Notes: a model not told the origin generated them from the letters alone. A stretch of 64,000 bases of DNA from JAADJA01 sp963840975 (GCA_963840975.1 CAWJBC010000011.1:248001-312000); one strand, 5' to 3'. Shown: positions 35,407 to 44,166, counted from the stretch's first letter. Numbers and translations are program-made.

Positions 35407-35439
35407 AAAGTAAAAAGTAAAAAGGAAAAAGGAAAAAGT
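35402..35439. repeat. Seven-base tandem repeat at the DUF1697 stop
   Basis: About five copies of AAAAAGT/AAAAAGG in a row, overlapping the stop codon and leading directly into the terminator. Confidence 0.7.
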
Positions 35440-35440
35440 G

Positions 35441-35464
35441 CCCTGGCTAATGCCGGGGTTTTTT
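35441..35464 (+). terminator. Terminator after DUF1697
   Basis: CCCTGGC / GCCGGGG (one wobble pair) around TAAT, followed by six T. Confidence 0.8.
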
Positions 35465-35513
35465 GTTGAACCTTAAAGCTTCAAAGCTGCGAGCAGCCCG
35501 AAATGCGGTCTTT

Positions 35514-35599
35514 ACCACAAAGGCACATAGTGCACAATAGGCTTCACATAGCTGAATACAAATAAAATTTTATGTGAATTTCTATGTGTTTTATGTGGT
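35514..35599. repeat. Long imperfect palindrome in an intergenic region
   Basis: The outer arm ACCACAAAGGCACATAG (35514-35530) faces CTATGTGTTTTATGTGGT (35582-35599), and the inner arm TTCACATA (35543-35550) faces TATGTGAA (35571-35578). The nested design suggests a small non-autonomous repeat element. Confidence 0.6.
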
Positions 35600-35833
35600 T
35601 CAAAATAACTTTAAGGAGTAAACTCAATTTCAGATTTTCAACCAGCCTTTTATCCATTAATAAATACCCTTTGAAATATATCTGCAAATTTCGAACTTTC
35701 GGCTAAATTTGTTGCATCAATACCGCTTGAAATTGAAACAGTTTGTAAAGCAATTATTAAGATTTAATTTGCCATAAATATAGTATTGGCAGAAACCTGG
35801 CGCCGACACCAACACATAGTATAAAAACAGAAT
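35600..35833. other. Non-coding stretch before the XRE regulator gene
   Basis: AT-rich; the only element seen is a possible -7 box TAAATTTG at 35704-35711. No toxin gene or remnant is visible. Confidence 0.4.
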
Positions 35834-36139
35834 ATGAAAGCGAAAAATAAAAACATAACAACGCTTGAGGAGTTTAAAGAAAAAAACTATGGAAAACGCG
35901 GGACAAAAGAGCGTGACGAACTTGAATCGGGTTACGAAAACTTTAAAATTGGGGCTTTAATCCAGGATGCCCGAATTGAAAAAGGTATGACACAGGAACA
36001 ACTTGCCGAAAAAGTTGGAACGACAAAATCTTATATTTCTAAAATTGAGAACAATATTAAGGAAGTTCGCATTTCAACACTTCAAAAGATCGTAGAGCTT
36101 GGTTTTGGCGGGCATTTAGAACTTTCAATCAAACTTTGA
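35834..36139 (+). CDS. XRE-family regulator resembling HigA antitoxins
   Basis: 101 residues; an N-terminal extension (TTLEEFKEKNYGKRGTKERD) precedes a helix-turn-helix domain (IGALIQDARIEKGMTQEQLA, GTTKSYISKIENN). The layout is that of antitoxins that follow a RelE/HigB-type toxin gene, but no toxin gene lies directly before or after it on the same strand. It may be an orphan antitoxin or an unrelated regulator. Confidence 0.85.
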   Translation: MKAKNKNITTLEEFKEKNYGKRGTKERDELESGYENFKIGALIQDARIEKGMTQEQLAEKVGTTKSYISKIENNIKEVRISTLQKIVELGFGGHLELSIKL

Positions 36140-36200
36140 CAAAAAACCTTACTGAAGAACGAAAAACTTCCTTTGGAGTAATTTATTTCTCTCCTTAACA

Positions 36201-37049
36201 TTACAGAATTACCCGCTCACTCCCTTCAAGGTCAGCAGGATTAAATTTAATAATAGCAATCTCCGGTCCGTCGTGGGCGGCATTAAAGGCAAATGTTTTT
36301 CCGATTTGTTGTTTCCAGTTACCCGTCAGCCGCGTTGATTCGTGAATGTGACCATGAAGTGTCAGCAGCGGTTGGTTTTCTTCAATAAACCTTTTTATGG
36401 CAATACTTCCGACATGCACGTCCATAGGAACATGGTCAACCATTTTGCCGTCTAAAGCTGCCCTGTCCAATAAAGTCTGGTAAGGCGGCGAATGAAAGAG
36501 AAATATAGCCTTCGAAAGGTCATCGTCTCCGGCAAGTACAGCCAGGTCTTTCTGAATGGTGGCGTATTCAATGTCTTCATTGGGTTCGGTCGTCCTGAAG
36601 CCTTCGGTGGGAGGGATGCAGCCCGGATCAACATAGCGCGATACATCATACTTTTCCCAGTCTTTCAACTGAAAAGGTGTGGGCGGCACATACGAATAGC
36701 CGTAAATTGTATAATCATTCAATGTAAACTTTTCCTGGTGGATATAATTGAAAAGCCCTTTAGCGCTTTCCGCAATAAACTTTTCTTCTTCACTGCGGGA
36801 ATCGTCATTGCCTAATATAATAAACAGTTGCGGTGATTTATGTTGTAAATCTTTCTTTAGTTTTCTCAGTTGGGGGAAAAGAAAATCGCTGATAAAATCA
36901 TCAAATTCTTCAACTCTCCGCATTTTGTGAGGCAGTAAATCTCCGCCAAAAAAAACCACATCGGGCAATTCCCTTTTGATCGCATCAAAAAGTTTCCGGT
37001 ATCTGTCGGTTCTGCCATGCAGGTCGGAAACAAAAAAGCAATTGGTCAT
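36201..37049 (-). CDS. Calcineurin-like metallophosphoesterase
   Basis: 282 residues with all metal-binding motifs of the family in order: DLHGRTDRY, GGDLLPHK, LGNDDSR, FHSPPYQT and LHGHIHES. Cytoplasmic, no signal peptide. It begins five bases after the stop of the upstream nucleotidyltransferase, so the two are almost certainly co-translated. The substrate (nucleotide, phosphoprotein or RNA end) is unknown. Confidence 0.88.
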   Translation of the reverse strand: MTNCFFVSDLHGRTDRYRKLFDAIKRELPDVVFFGGDLLPHKMRRVEEFDDFISDFLFPQLRKLKKDLQHKSPQLFIILGNDDSRSEEEKFIAESAKGLFNYIHQEKFTLNDYTIYGYSYVPPTPFQLKDWEKYDVSRYVDPGCIPPTEGFRTTEPNEDIEYATIQKDLAVLAGDDDLSKAIFLFHSPPYQTLLDRAALDGKMVDHVPMDVHVGSIAIKRFIEENQPLLTLHGHIHESTRLTGNWKQQIGKTFAFNAAHDGPEIAIIKFNPADLEGSERVIL

Positions 37050-37054
37050 ATTTC

Positions 37055-37909
37055 TTATTCTTTGACTTTTATTGGTTTAGCACCATCATTCAGATTCCCG
37101 ATCATCACGGCAAAGCTTGTTTTATTCCTGATATCATCATCATTTATAACATGCAGGTCAATCAAACCCTTTGTCTTGTAGCCGGTTTTCTGGTAATTCA
37201 TTTCAGAAAGACATAAACTCCAGCCCTCGAACCATGCCATCATCTCATTCAGTTTTCCCTGGTCATTGCCGGCATGAACCAGGATATCAATATCGCTTGC
37301 CGGACCGGCAGTTGCATTTTTAGTACTTCCGATCAAATACAAGCCTTTGATATTGAACCGGTCGAAGTCAATTTTTTGGGCAATAATTTCAACCATGTTT
37401 TTTCTCCAAATCCAATGGCTGTCAGAAGGTCGGAAAAGGATAGGGGAATTTTCATCGTCGGGTTTGTCCTTTTCTTTTTTCAGTACTTCAATTGATTTTT
37501 CAAGCCTCTTGCTGAAAATATACGCGCTGATCCTTGTTGCAATTGTATTCAGGAGTTTTTGCTCTTCGGGAAGGAACTGGCTGTCGGTTACCATTTTTCG
37601 GAATGTTGTATAAAAAACCTCGATCTTCCCTAGTACATTGTCGTCAATCACAATATCCGCCTGCTGCACCCATTCGGTTTCTTCCCAGTGTTTCTCGCAG
37701 TATTCCTTGCCTTCAAAGGTAATTTTTAACCTGCATATATCGGGATATTGCCAGCCGGAGTACAATCTTTTGACAATTTGCATAAAAAAATCGGGCAATG
37801 GTAAATTCTGTTTGATCACCTCTTCCACCTTGTACAGGGTTTTCAATTCTTTTTCGCGTTCCCTCAATTCTTCAATTTTTTGCTGAAAAGTGTAGTCCTG
37901 TCTTAGCAT
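37055..37909 (-). CDS. Nucleotidyltransferase with an N-terminal GAF-like sensor domain
   Basis: 284 residues in three parts: a coiled coil (8-35), a sensor-like domain (about 35-135) containing LPDFFMQIV, SGWQYPDICRLKITFEGKEY and LPEEQKLLNTIATRISAYI, and a polymerase-beta-type nucleotidyltransferase domain with G194-S195 and D206/D208 (LIGSTKNATAGPASDIDIL). The middle part is very like a domain I know from sensor histidine kinases and PEP-synthase-like proteins of anaerobes (GWQYPE-type). A third carboxylate may be D in LIDLHVIN. Target of nucleotidyl transfer unknown. First gene of a two-gene unit with the phosphoesterase. Confidence 0.8.
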   Translation of the reverse strand: MLRQDYTFQQKIEELREREKELKTLYKVEEVIKQNLPLPDFFMQIVKRLYSGWQYPDICRLKITFEGKEYCEKHWEETEWVQQADIVIDDNVLGKIEVFYTTFRKMVTDSQFLPEEQKLLNTIATRISAYIFSKRLEKSIEVLKKEKDKPDDENSPILFRPSDSHWIWRKNMVEIIAQKIDFDRFNIKGLYLIGSTKNATAGPASDIDILVHAGNDQGKLNEMMAWFEGWSLCLSEMNYQKTGYKTKGLIDLHVINDDDIRNKTSFAVMIGNLNDGAKPIKVKE

Positions 37910-38040
37910 GATTCACATTGATTTTAGGAATTTCAAGATGCATTATTAATTACAAAATTAGCAATATTCTGTTGATGAAAATTCAAATTAACCGATGGGT
38001 TATATTTTATATTTTTGCTGCTCTTGAAATTATGGTAAGA

Positions 38041-39216
38041 ATGATAACTTTTGATGAAGCCCTGGAGATTGTCATGAAGTCTGCTATCAAAGTTGAGACG
38101 GAAGAAATACCTTTTCAATTATCATTAGGCCGAAAAATCGCCGAAGATATAACCTCCGATATCGAAATGCCTCCTTTTGATAAATCGGCTGTTGATGGTT
38201 ATGCCTGCCGCAGTGAGGATATTTGGAAGAATCTGGAAGTTATTGAAGTGATACCTGCCGGCAAGGCTCCTGAAAAGGAAATACTTGAAAATCAATGCTC
38301 GAAAATAATGACAGGCGCACCTTTACCAAAGGGTGCAAATGCAATAATGATGGTGGAGGATGTTGAAGAATTGAGTGGAAACAGGATCAAATATCTCAAA
38401 GAGAAAATAAAGGATAATATTTGCTACCGGGGTGAAGATATAAAAACGGGCGAGGTGGTATTAAAATCCGGAACGATGATCAAGCCTCAGCACATTGCTG
38501 TCATGGCGACCGCCGGATGTACGATGCCGTTGGTTTATCGTAAGATTAAAGTGGCGGTGATCTCAACCGGTGATGAGCTGGTGGAGCCTGATATTAAACC
38601 GGGACTGTCGCAGATCAGGAACAGCAATGCCTACCAGTTACTTGCTCAGGCGGAAAATACCGGTGCCGAAACTTTTTATACAGGTATCGCCCTGGATACG
38701 GAGGAATCCACCAGGCAGACCATCTCAAAGGCTTTTGTCAATGCAGATATTGTATTACTCACAGGCGGTGTTTCGATGGGCGATTTTGATTATGTTCCGC
38801 AGATATTATCCGAAATGGGTGTGGAGATAAAATTTAAAAGCATTGCTGTTCAACCTGGAAGACCAACTGTGTTCGGTACAAAAGGCAAACAGTTCATCTT
38901 TGGATTGCCCGGAAACCCTGTTTCATCCTTTGTTCAGTTTGAACTGCTGGTAAGACCTTTGATTTATAAAATGTCAGGCTGCAATTACATCCCTATGAAC
39001 CTAAAAATGGCAATGGGGGCAGACTATAAAAGGAAAAGGTCGGATCGTTTGTCGGTAGTTCCGGCGAGGATTGAACATGAGAGCGAGCTTGTTCCATTGG
39101 AATATCATGGATCTGCACACATCAATTCACTTACACATGCGCATTGTTTGATCTTTGTTCCTATCGGTCAAACCATTTTGAAAAAAGGAGAATTAGCCGA
39201 TGTTAGACTCATATAG
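38041..39216 (+). CDS. moeA: Molybdopterin molybdenumtransferase MoeA
   Basis: Inserts molybdate into adenylylated molybdopterin, the last step of molybdenum-cofactor synthesis. 391 residues with PPFDKSAVDGYA, MTGAPLPKGANAIM, STGDELVE, LTGGVSMGDFDYV and FGLPGNPVSSFVQFELL. The frame is open upstream to 37918 (a TTG), but a TATTTTTG element at 38010-38017 makes ATG 38041 (MITFDEALEIV) or 38032 the likely start. Overlaps moaA by 17 bases. Confidence 0.94.
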   Translation: MITFDEALEIVMKSAIKVETEEIPFQLSLGRKIAEDITSDIEMPPFDKSAVDGYACRSEDIWKNLEVIEVIPAGKAPEKEILENQCSKIMTGAPLPKGANAIMMVEDVEELSGNRIKYLKEKIKDNICYRGEDIKTGEVVLKSGTMIKPQHIAVMATAGCTMPLVYRKIKVAVISTGDELVEPDIKPGLSQIRNSNAYQLLAQAENTGAETFYTGIALDTEESTRQTISKAFVNADIVLLTGGVSMGDFDYVPQILSEMGVEIKFKSIAVQPGRPTVFGTKGKQFIFGLPGNPVSSFVQFELLVRPLIYKMSGCNYIPMNLKMAMGADYKRKRSDRLSVVPARIEHESELVPLEYHGSAHINSLTHAHCLIFVPIGQTILKKGELADVRLI

Positions 39217-40000
39217 CAGGAATATAAATTACCTGAGAATATCAGTAACCGACCGCTGTAACCTTCGCTGCCAATATTGTATGCCCGCAGAAGGTGTAGA
39301 ACTTATTCACCATAAAGATATTTTATCCTTTGAGGAGATTTATGATATTGTGAAAGTTTGTGTCAGACAGGGTGTTGACAAAGTCAGGATTACCGGTGGC
39401 GAACCTTTGGTCAGGCGAGGAATTGTTGACCTGGTTAAAATGGTAGCAAGCATACCCGGTATCAACGACCTTTCGATGACTACCAATGGTACATTGCTTA
39501 ATCAGTTTGCACTGCCGCTTGCCCAGGCAGGTTTGAACCGTATCAATATCAGTCTCGACACACTCCGTCCTGATAAGTACCGGACAATTACCCGTGTGGG
39601 TGATATTAGAAATGTACTGACCGGAATTGAGGCAGCAGTTGATGCCGGACTTACACCGGTAAAAATCAATTGTGTTATAAGAAAATCGAAGGATGAACCT
39701 GATGCCAGGGAAGTCGAATCTTTTTGCCGGGGAAAAGGCATCCAGGTCAGATTTATCAAAGAAATGAATTTAAGTTCAGGGGTTTTTTCAACAGTGATTG
39801 GAGGTGATGGTGGAAACTGTAAATCGTGTAACAGACTTCGCTTAACTGCCAACGGAATGATCAAACCCTGCCTTTTCAGCGATCTTGAATTTGATGTCAG
39901 AGAATTGGGGATCGAACAGGCGATTGCCAGAGCAATCGGAAAAAAGCCAGAATCGGGTACCGAAAACAAGGTGAACTCGTTTAGTAATATTGGTGGATAA
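39200..40000 (+). CDS. moaA: Compact GTP 3',8-cyclase MoaA
   Basis: Radical SAM enzyme of the first step of molybdenum-cofactor synthesis. The N-terminal cluster motif is CNLRCQYC (CxxxCxxC form), with TGGEPLVRRG following. The C-terminal cluster cysteines are in NCKSCNRLRLTANGMIKPCLF, and the protein ends in the double glycine NIGG needed by the enzyme family. At 266 residues it is about 60 shorter than usual; the missing part lies between the barrel (RFIKEMNLSSG) and the second cluster. Its start lies inside moeA, with AAAAAAGGAG nine bases before the ATG. Confidence 0.92.
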   Translation: MLDSYSRNINYLRISVTDRCNLRCQYCMPAEGVELIHHKDILSFEEIYDIVKVCVRQGVDKVRITGGEPLVRRGIVDLVKMVASIPGINDLSMTTNGTLLNQFALPLAQAGLNRINISLDTLRPDKYRTITRVGDIRNVLTGIEAAVDAGLTPVKINCVIRKSKDEPDAREVESFCRGKGIQVRFIKEMNLSSGVFSTVIGGDGGNCKSCNRLRLTANGMIKPCLFSDLEFDVRELGIEQAIARAIGKKPESGTENKVNSFSNIGG

Positions 40001-40080
40001 CGGGGTAAGGATTTTTGATGTATGATATGAGAGATTTGAATTTTGATTGATACAGAAGTAGCTAATTATTAAGGCAAAAA

Positions 40081-40527
40081 ATGAAAAAATTATCGCATAC
40101 GGATGAAAAAGGCAAAGCCAATATGGTGGATGTTGGGCACAAACCCGACCAGCTAAGAATGGCAAAAGCAGAAGGCAAAATCAAGCTCCACACCGAAACA
40201 GTTAACCTGATCCGCGAAAATCAAATGAAAAAAGGAGATGTCCTTACAATAGCTGAAATTGCGGGTATTCAGGGAGGGAAAAAGACCAGCGAACTGATCC
40301 CATTGTGTCACCCTCTTCAGATAACCAAGCTGGAAGTTAAAACAAATTTGATTGAGGATGGAGTTGTAGTGACTGCAGTGGCTCAATGTACGGGCAAGAC
40401 AGGTATTGAAATGGAGGCGTTGACGGCCGTGTCTGTTGCTCTTCTCACCATTTATGATATGTGTAAGGCAGTGGATAAAAATATGGAAATAGGTAAAGTT
40501 AGATTGATTGAGAAAACCAAGGAATAA
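40081..40527 (+). CDS. moaC: Cyclic pyranopterin monophosphate synthase MoaC
   Basis: Partner of MoaA that closes the pterin ring. 148 residues with the active-site segments GKANMVDVGHKP, TSELIPLCHPLQIT and GIEMEALTAVSVALLTIYDM. Same strand, 80 bases after moaA. Confidence 0.96.
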   Translation: MKKLSHTDEKGKANMVDVGHKPDQLRMAKAEGKIKLHTETVNLIRENQMKKGDVLTIAEIAGIQGGKKTSELIPLCHPLQITKLEVKTNLIEDGVVVTAVAQCTGKTGIEMEALTAVSVALLTIYDMCKAVDKNMEIGKVRLIEKTKE

Positions 40528-40601
40528 AATTCAGTAAACATGTAAAAGAAATAGATGAAGGAAACGAATGAATGAAGGAGGAGATTGTTTAATTTTGCTG
40601 T

Positions 40602-40694
40602 CAGGATTTTAAGGAATCAGCTTAATTGAGAAAAATATCATGAACGATAACCCATAAAACCAGAATATAATTATTAAGCGAAATTAAAATCCTG
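40602..40694 (+). repeat. Long-spaced perfect inverted repeat before the MOSC-MogA gene
   Basis: CAGGATTTTAA (40602-40612) and TTAAAATCCTG (40684-40694), with a second inner pair CTTAAT / ATTAAG. The spacer is 71 bases. It could be a structured leader of the downstream gene. Confidence 0.5.
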
Positions 40695-40752
40695 ATTGTT
40701 CGGGCTTTTATCTTGTGTCTTATACCGATTTTTGAAAATAAAAATTATTTAA

Positions 40753-41691
40753 ATGAACAGCAATTCAATTAAAGTCCTTTCAGTAAATATCTCCGAAAAA
40801 AAAGGAGTCGCAAAAACACCTGTTGAATCCATTGAGCTGACGGAACAGGGGGTAAAAAACGATGCCCATTCTGGATTTTGGCAGCGTCAGGTAAGTTTGC
40901 TTGGTATTGATAGCATTACAAAATTTGAGAAGGAAGCAAAGCGCAAAATCAAATATGGTGAGTTTGCAGAAAATATAACAACCGAAGGGCTTGTTCTTTA
41001 CGAAACGGCTCCTTTGGATCAGTTGCTTATTGGAGATGTAGTTCTTGAGATAACACAAATAGGCAAAGAGTGTCATGGTACCTCCTGTGCTATTTTTAAG
41101 GAAGTTGGAAATTGCATAATGCCGAATGAGGGGATATTTGCAAGGGTTATCAAAAAAGGAACCTTAAAAGCAGGCGATCAGATAACCTATGTCAAAAAGG
41201 CTTTTAAAGTTTATGTCATCACATTAAGTGACCGGGCAAGTCGTGGCGAATATGAAGATCGCAGTGGTCCCCGTATCATGGAACTGGCGTATGAATATTT
41301 TTGGAATTACGATTATTCTGTCGAAATAGAACACACCATCATACCTGATGATCCGGAGTCGTTAAGGGTGCTGCTTGAGCGGGCTGAAGATGATCTGGTA
41401 GATGTTGTTTTTACTACCGGTGGAACCGGCATCGGTCCGCGCGATTTTACACCTGATGTTGTTAAAGATCTTCTTGATAAGGAAATTCCCGGTGTGATGG
41501 AATCCATCCGGATAAAATACGGTACCGATAAACCCAACACACTTTTGAGCAGGGGAGTCGCCGGAGTGATGAGCAGTACACTTATTTTTACCCTTCCTGG
41601 AAGTGTAAGAGCAGTGAATGAATATCTTGAAGAAATTTTTAAAACACTCAGGCATCAGATTTATATGCTTCATGGTCTCGATGCCCATTAG
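40753..41691 (+). CDS. MOSC domain fused to MogA/MoaB-type molybdopterin adenylyltransferase
   Basis: 312 residues joining two proteins usually encoded separately. Residues 1-150 form a MOSC domain with the conserved cysteine segment GKECHGTSCAIFKEVGNC, expected to bind molybdenum cofactor or sulfur. Residues 150-312 are a MogA-like domain (VYVITLSDRASRGEYEDRSG, FTTGGTGIGPRDFTPD, LPGSVRAVNEYL) that adenylylates molybdopterin. The fusion completes a cofactor cluster; moaD, moaE and a molybdoenzyme are not in the window. Confidence 0.92.
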   Translation: MNSNSIKVLSVNISEKKGVAKTPVESIELTEQGVKNDAHSGFWQRQVSLLGIDSITKFEKEAKRKIKYGEFAENITTEGLVLYETAPLDQLLIGDVVLEITQIGKECHGTSCAIFKEVGNCIMPNEGIFARVIKKGTLKAGDQITYVKKAFKVYVITLSDRASRGEYEDRSGPRIMELAYEYFWNYDYSVEIEHTIIPDDPESLRVLLERAEDDLVDVVFTTGGTGIGPRDFTPDVVKDLLDKEIPGVMESIRIKYGTDKPNTLLSRGVAGVMSSTLIFTLPGSVRAVNEYLEEIFKTLRHQIYMLHGLDAH

Positions 41692-41908
41692 GGTTAAGGA
41701 TGTCAGGAGATTTGCTATTGTATTTACTGAAAACCTCACCGGCTCAATCCTCGCAATTGAGATTTTGTAGTTGTTGCTTTTCCTTTTTCCAAAGTAACTT
41801 AATTGCAATCCTCTTTTCATTCCTGTTTTATTCTTACTTTTGTAAACTTTAAAGGGAACCCTTTGTTTATCAATACGAAAACAAGATTTTTAAAAGATAT
41901 TTATTTCT

Positions 41909-43207
41909 ATGGCGATTTTTGAAATAATCATGCCTAAGTTAGGCGAAAGTATCATTGAAGCAACCATTACCAAATGGTTGAAAAAAGAAGGAGATGCTGT
42001 TGCAGAAGACGATGCCATCGTTGAGATAGCAACTGATAAGGTAGATTCTGAAATTCCCTCACCCGTTGAGGGAAAACTGACAAAGCTGCTTTTTGCAGAA
42101 GGAGATGTAGTTCCTGTTGGAGCGATAATAGCCCTCATAGATTTGGAGGCCGATGGTGGAGAGGAAACTCCTGCCGAAAGTAAGAAGGATACTGAACAAT
42201 CTGCCGAATCAAAATCTGAACTACCGGTTGATTCAGAGCCTTTATTAGCAAAGACTGATTTTTCGTCATCCGAAAGATTTTATTCTCCACTGGTAAAAAG
42301 CATTGCAAGGAGTGAGAAATTATCAACTGAGGAATTGGATTCTATTGCTGGTACTGGTAAGGATGGGCGCGTTGCAAAAGCTGATATTTTGAAATACCTA
42401 GAAGATAAGAAATCAGGCAAGGTTATACCATCGGTTTCCATTTTTGCTGAAAAATCTTCTCCGATACCCGTTGAAAAACATGCAATAGTACCCTTAGCCA
42501 TTGACGAAACGTTTGAAATGGACAGGATTCGCAAACTCATTGCCGACCACATGGTGATGTCAAAACACACTTCACCCCACGTTACCATGTACCACGAATT
42601 GGATATGACGGGAATTGTTAACTGGCGTAGCAGAATCAAAGAACAGTTTCAGAAACGTGAAGGCGAAAAACTCACTTTTACTCCAATCTTCATAGAAGCT
42701 GCCGCAAAAGCTTTAAAAGATTTTCCATTGGTGAACGCTTCGGTTGACGGTTACACGGTCATTAAAAGGAAAAATATTAATGTTGGTATGGCTACAGCAC
42801 TTCCGGGTGGAAATTTAATTGTGCCGGTTATAAAAAATGCCGATCAGAAAAACCTTGCCGGACTTGCAAAAGACGTGAACGATCTTGCAAACCGTGCCCG
42901 GAACAACAAATTGAACCCGGACGAAATCCAGGGTGGAACGTTTACCATTACCAATTTCGGGCAGTTTGGCAACCTGACAGGCGCACCTATTATCAACCAG
43001 CCGCAGGTAGCTATTTTGGGTGTTGGAACCATTCGGAAAAAACCGGTTGTGCTCGAAACAGGAGATGGGGATGTGATCGCCATCAGGCACATAATGATCC
43101 TTTCAATGGCATTTGACCACCGCATTGTAGATGGCGCTTTGGGTGGAATGTTCCTTCAAAGGGTTGCAAAATACCTTGAGGAATTTGATACCAACAGAAC
43201 AGTATAG
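41909..43207 (+). CDS. 2-oxo acid dehydrogenase E2 acyltransferase
   Basis: Core component of a pyruvate, branched-chain or 2-oxoglutarate dehydrogenase complex. One lipoyl domain with lipoyl-lysine K44 in EIATDKVDSE, a linker, an E3/E1-binding domain (RFYSPLVKSIARSEKL, GTGKDGRVAKADIL) and the catalytic domain with H404 and D408 in FDHRIVDGALGG. 432 residues. No E1 or E3 gene is adjacent, so substrate class is open; the overall form resembles branched-chain E2 proteins. Confidence 0.92.
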   Translation: MAIFEIIMPKLGESIIEATITKWLKKEGDAVAEDDAIVEIATDKVDSEIPSPVEGKLTKLLFAEGDVVPVGAIIALIDLEADGGEETPAESKKDTEQSAESKSELPVDSEPLLAKTDFSSSERFYSPLVKSIARSEKLSTEELDSIAGTGKDGRVAKADILKYLEDKKSGKVIPSVSIFAEKSSPIPVEKHAIVPLAIDETFEMDRIRKLIADHMVMSKHTSPHVTMYHELDMTGIVNWRSRIKEQFQKREGEKLTFTPIFIEAAAKALKDFPLVNASVDGYTVIKRKNINVGMATALPGGNLIVPVIKNADQKNLAGLAKDVNDLANRARNNKLNPDEIQGGTFTITNFGQFGNLTGAPIINQPQVAILGVGTIRKKPVVLETGDGDVIAIRHIMILSMAFDHRIVDGALGGMFLQRVAKYLEEFDTNRTV

Positions 43208-43222
43208 AATTTGAATCATATT

Positions 43223-43284
43223 AGTCATTCCGGATCGTATAAATCTTCCAAACTACTTGCATAGTTTTTCCGGAATGACTTTTT
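43223..43284 (+). terminator. Long-loop inverted repeat ending the E2 gene
   Basis: Perfect 12-bp arms AGTCATTCCGGA (43223-43234) and TCCGGAATGACT (43269-43280), spaced by 34 bases and followed by four T. It may be a terminator or a REP-like element. Confidence 0.6.
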
Positions 43285-43298
43285 AAATAACTAATAAA

Positions 43299-44123
43299 AT
43301 GGAATTAAATCTTACCCGCCCCATCGTTTTTCTTGATCTTGAAACTACAGGAATAAACATTGCAAGTGACAGGATTATTGAAATTTGCCTGGTTAAGTTA
43401 TCGCCGGGAGGAAAAACTGAAGTTAAAACTGAGCGGGTAAATCCGACCATTCCTATCTCTGCCCAGGCATTTGCTGTGCATGGCATTTCGAACGATGATT
43501 TAAAAGATAAACCGACTTTTGATCAACTTGCTCCTGCTTTGATACAATTTATTGGTCATTCAGATTTATCTGGCTACAACGCCATAAAATTTGATATTCC
43601 ATTGCTTGTTGAGGAATTTCTGAGGGTTGGGGTTGACTTTGACCTGAAAGGTAGGAAAATCGTTGATGTCCAAAATATCTTTCATAAAATGGAACCGCGT
43701 AACCTTACCGCCGCCTACAAATTCTATTGCCAGAAAGAACTTGTAAATGCACATAGTGCAGAAGCCGATACCATAGCTACTATGGAGATATTGCTTGCGC
43801 AATTAGAACGCTACGAAAATACGGCCTACGAGGATAAAAACGGAGCGGTTAGCTACCCCGTCAAAAATGATATGTCTGCCCTTTCTGATTTTTCGTACCA
43901 GACAAAAAATGCAGATCTGGTGGGTCACATTATCTTCAATGATAAAGGTGAGGAAGTTTTTAATTTTGGAAAATACAAAGGCAATTCTGTGGAGAAGACA
44001 TTCTCAAACGAGCCTCAGTATTACGACTGGATGATGAAAAGTCAATTCCCGCTCTCAACCAAAAAAGTGATTACTGCTATTTATCTGCGGGGGTTTAACA
44101 AAGCATCCGTGAATATAAAGTAG
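43299..44123 (+). CDS. DEDDh 3'-5' exonuclease
   Basis: 274 residues of the DnaQ/epsilon-like fold: FLDLETTGINIASDRIIEI (Exo I), LSGYNAIKFDIPLL (Exo II) and AHSAEADTIATMEILLAQ (Exo III). A C-terminal domain (FGKYKGNSVEKTF..YYDWMMKSQFPLSTK) is common in Bacteroidota homologues. Likely a DNA repair or RNA-processing exonuclease. Convergent with the subtilase gene. Confidence 0.88.
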   Translation: MELNLTRPIVFLDLETTGINIASDRIIEICLVKLSPGGKTEVKTERVNPTIPISAQAFAVHGISNDDLKDKPTFDQLAPALIQFIGHSDLSGYNAIKFDIPLLVEEFLRVGVDFDLKGRKIVDVQNIFHKMEPRNLTAAYKFYCQKELVNAHSAEADTIATMEILLAQLERYENTAYEDKNGAVSYPVKNDMSALSDFSYQTKNADLVGHIIFNDKGEEVFNFGKYKGNSVEKTFSNEPQYYDWMMKSQFPLSTKKVITAIYLRGFNKASVNIK

Positions 44124-44166
44124 CTTGCATTCACATTGCAATAGTTAAAAACAAAAATCGTTACAA

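Noticed and set aside
35441..35599. CRISPR-like array
   Set aside because: The repeats are a short tandem A-rich run and one palindrome, with no regular spacer pattern and no cas genes.
37918..38040. Extended N-terminus of moeA
   Set aside because: It starts with TTG, is not typical of MoeA and spans a TATTTTTG element.
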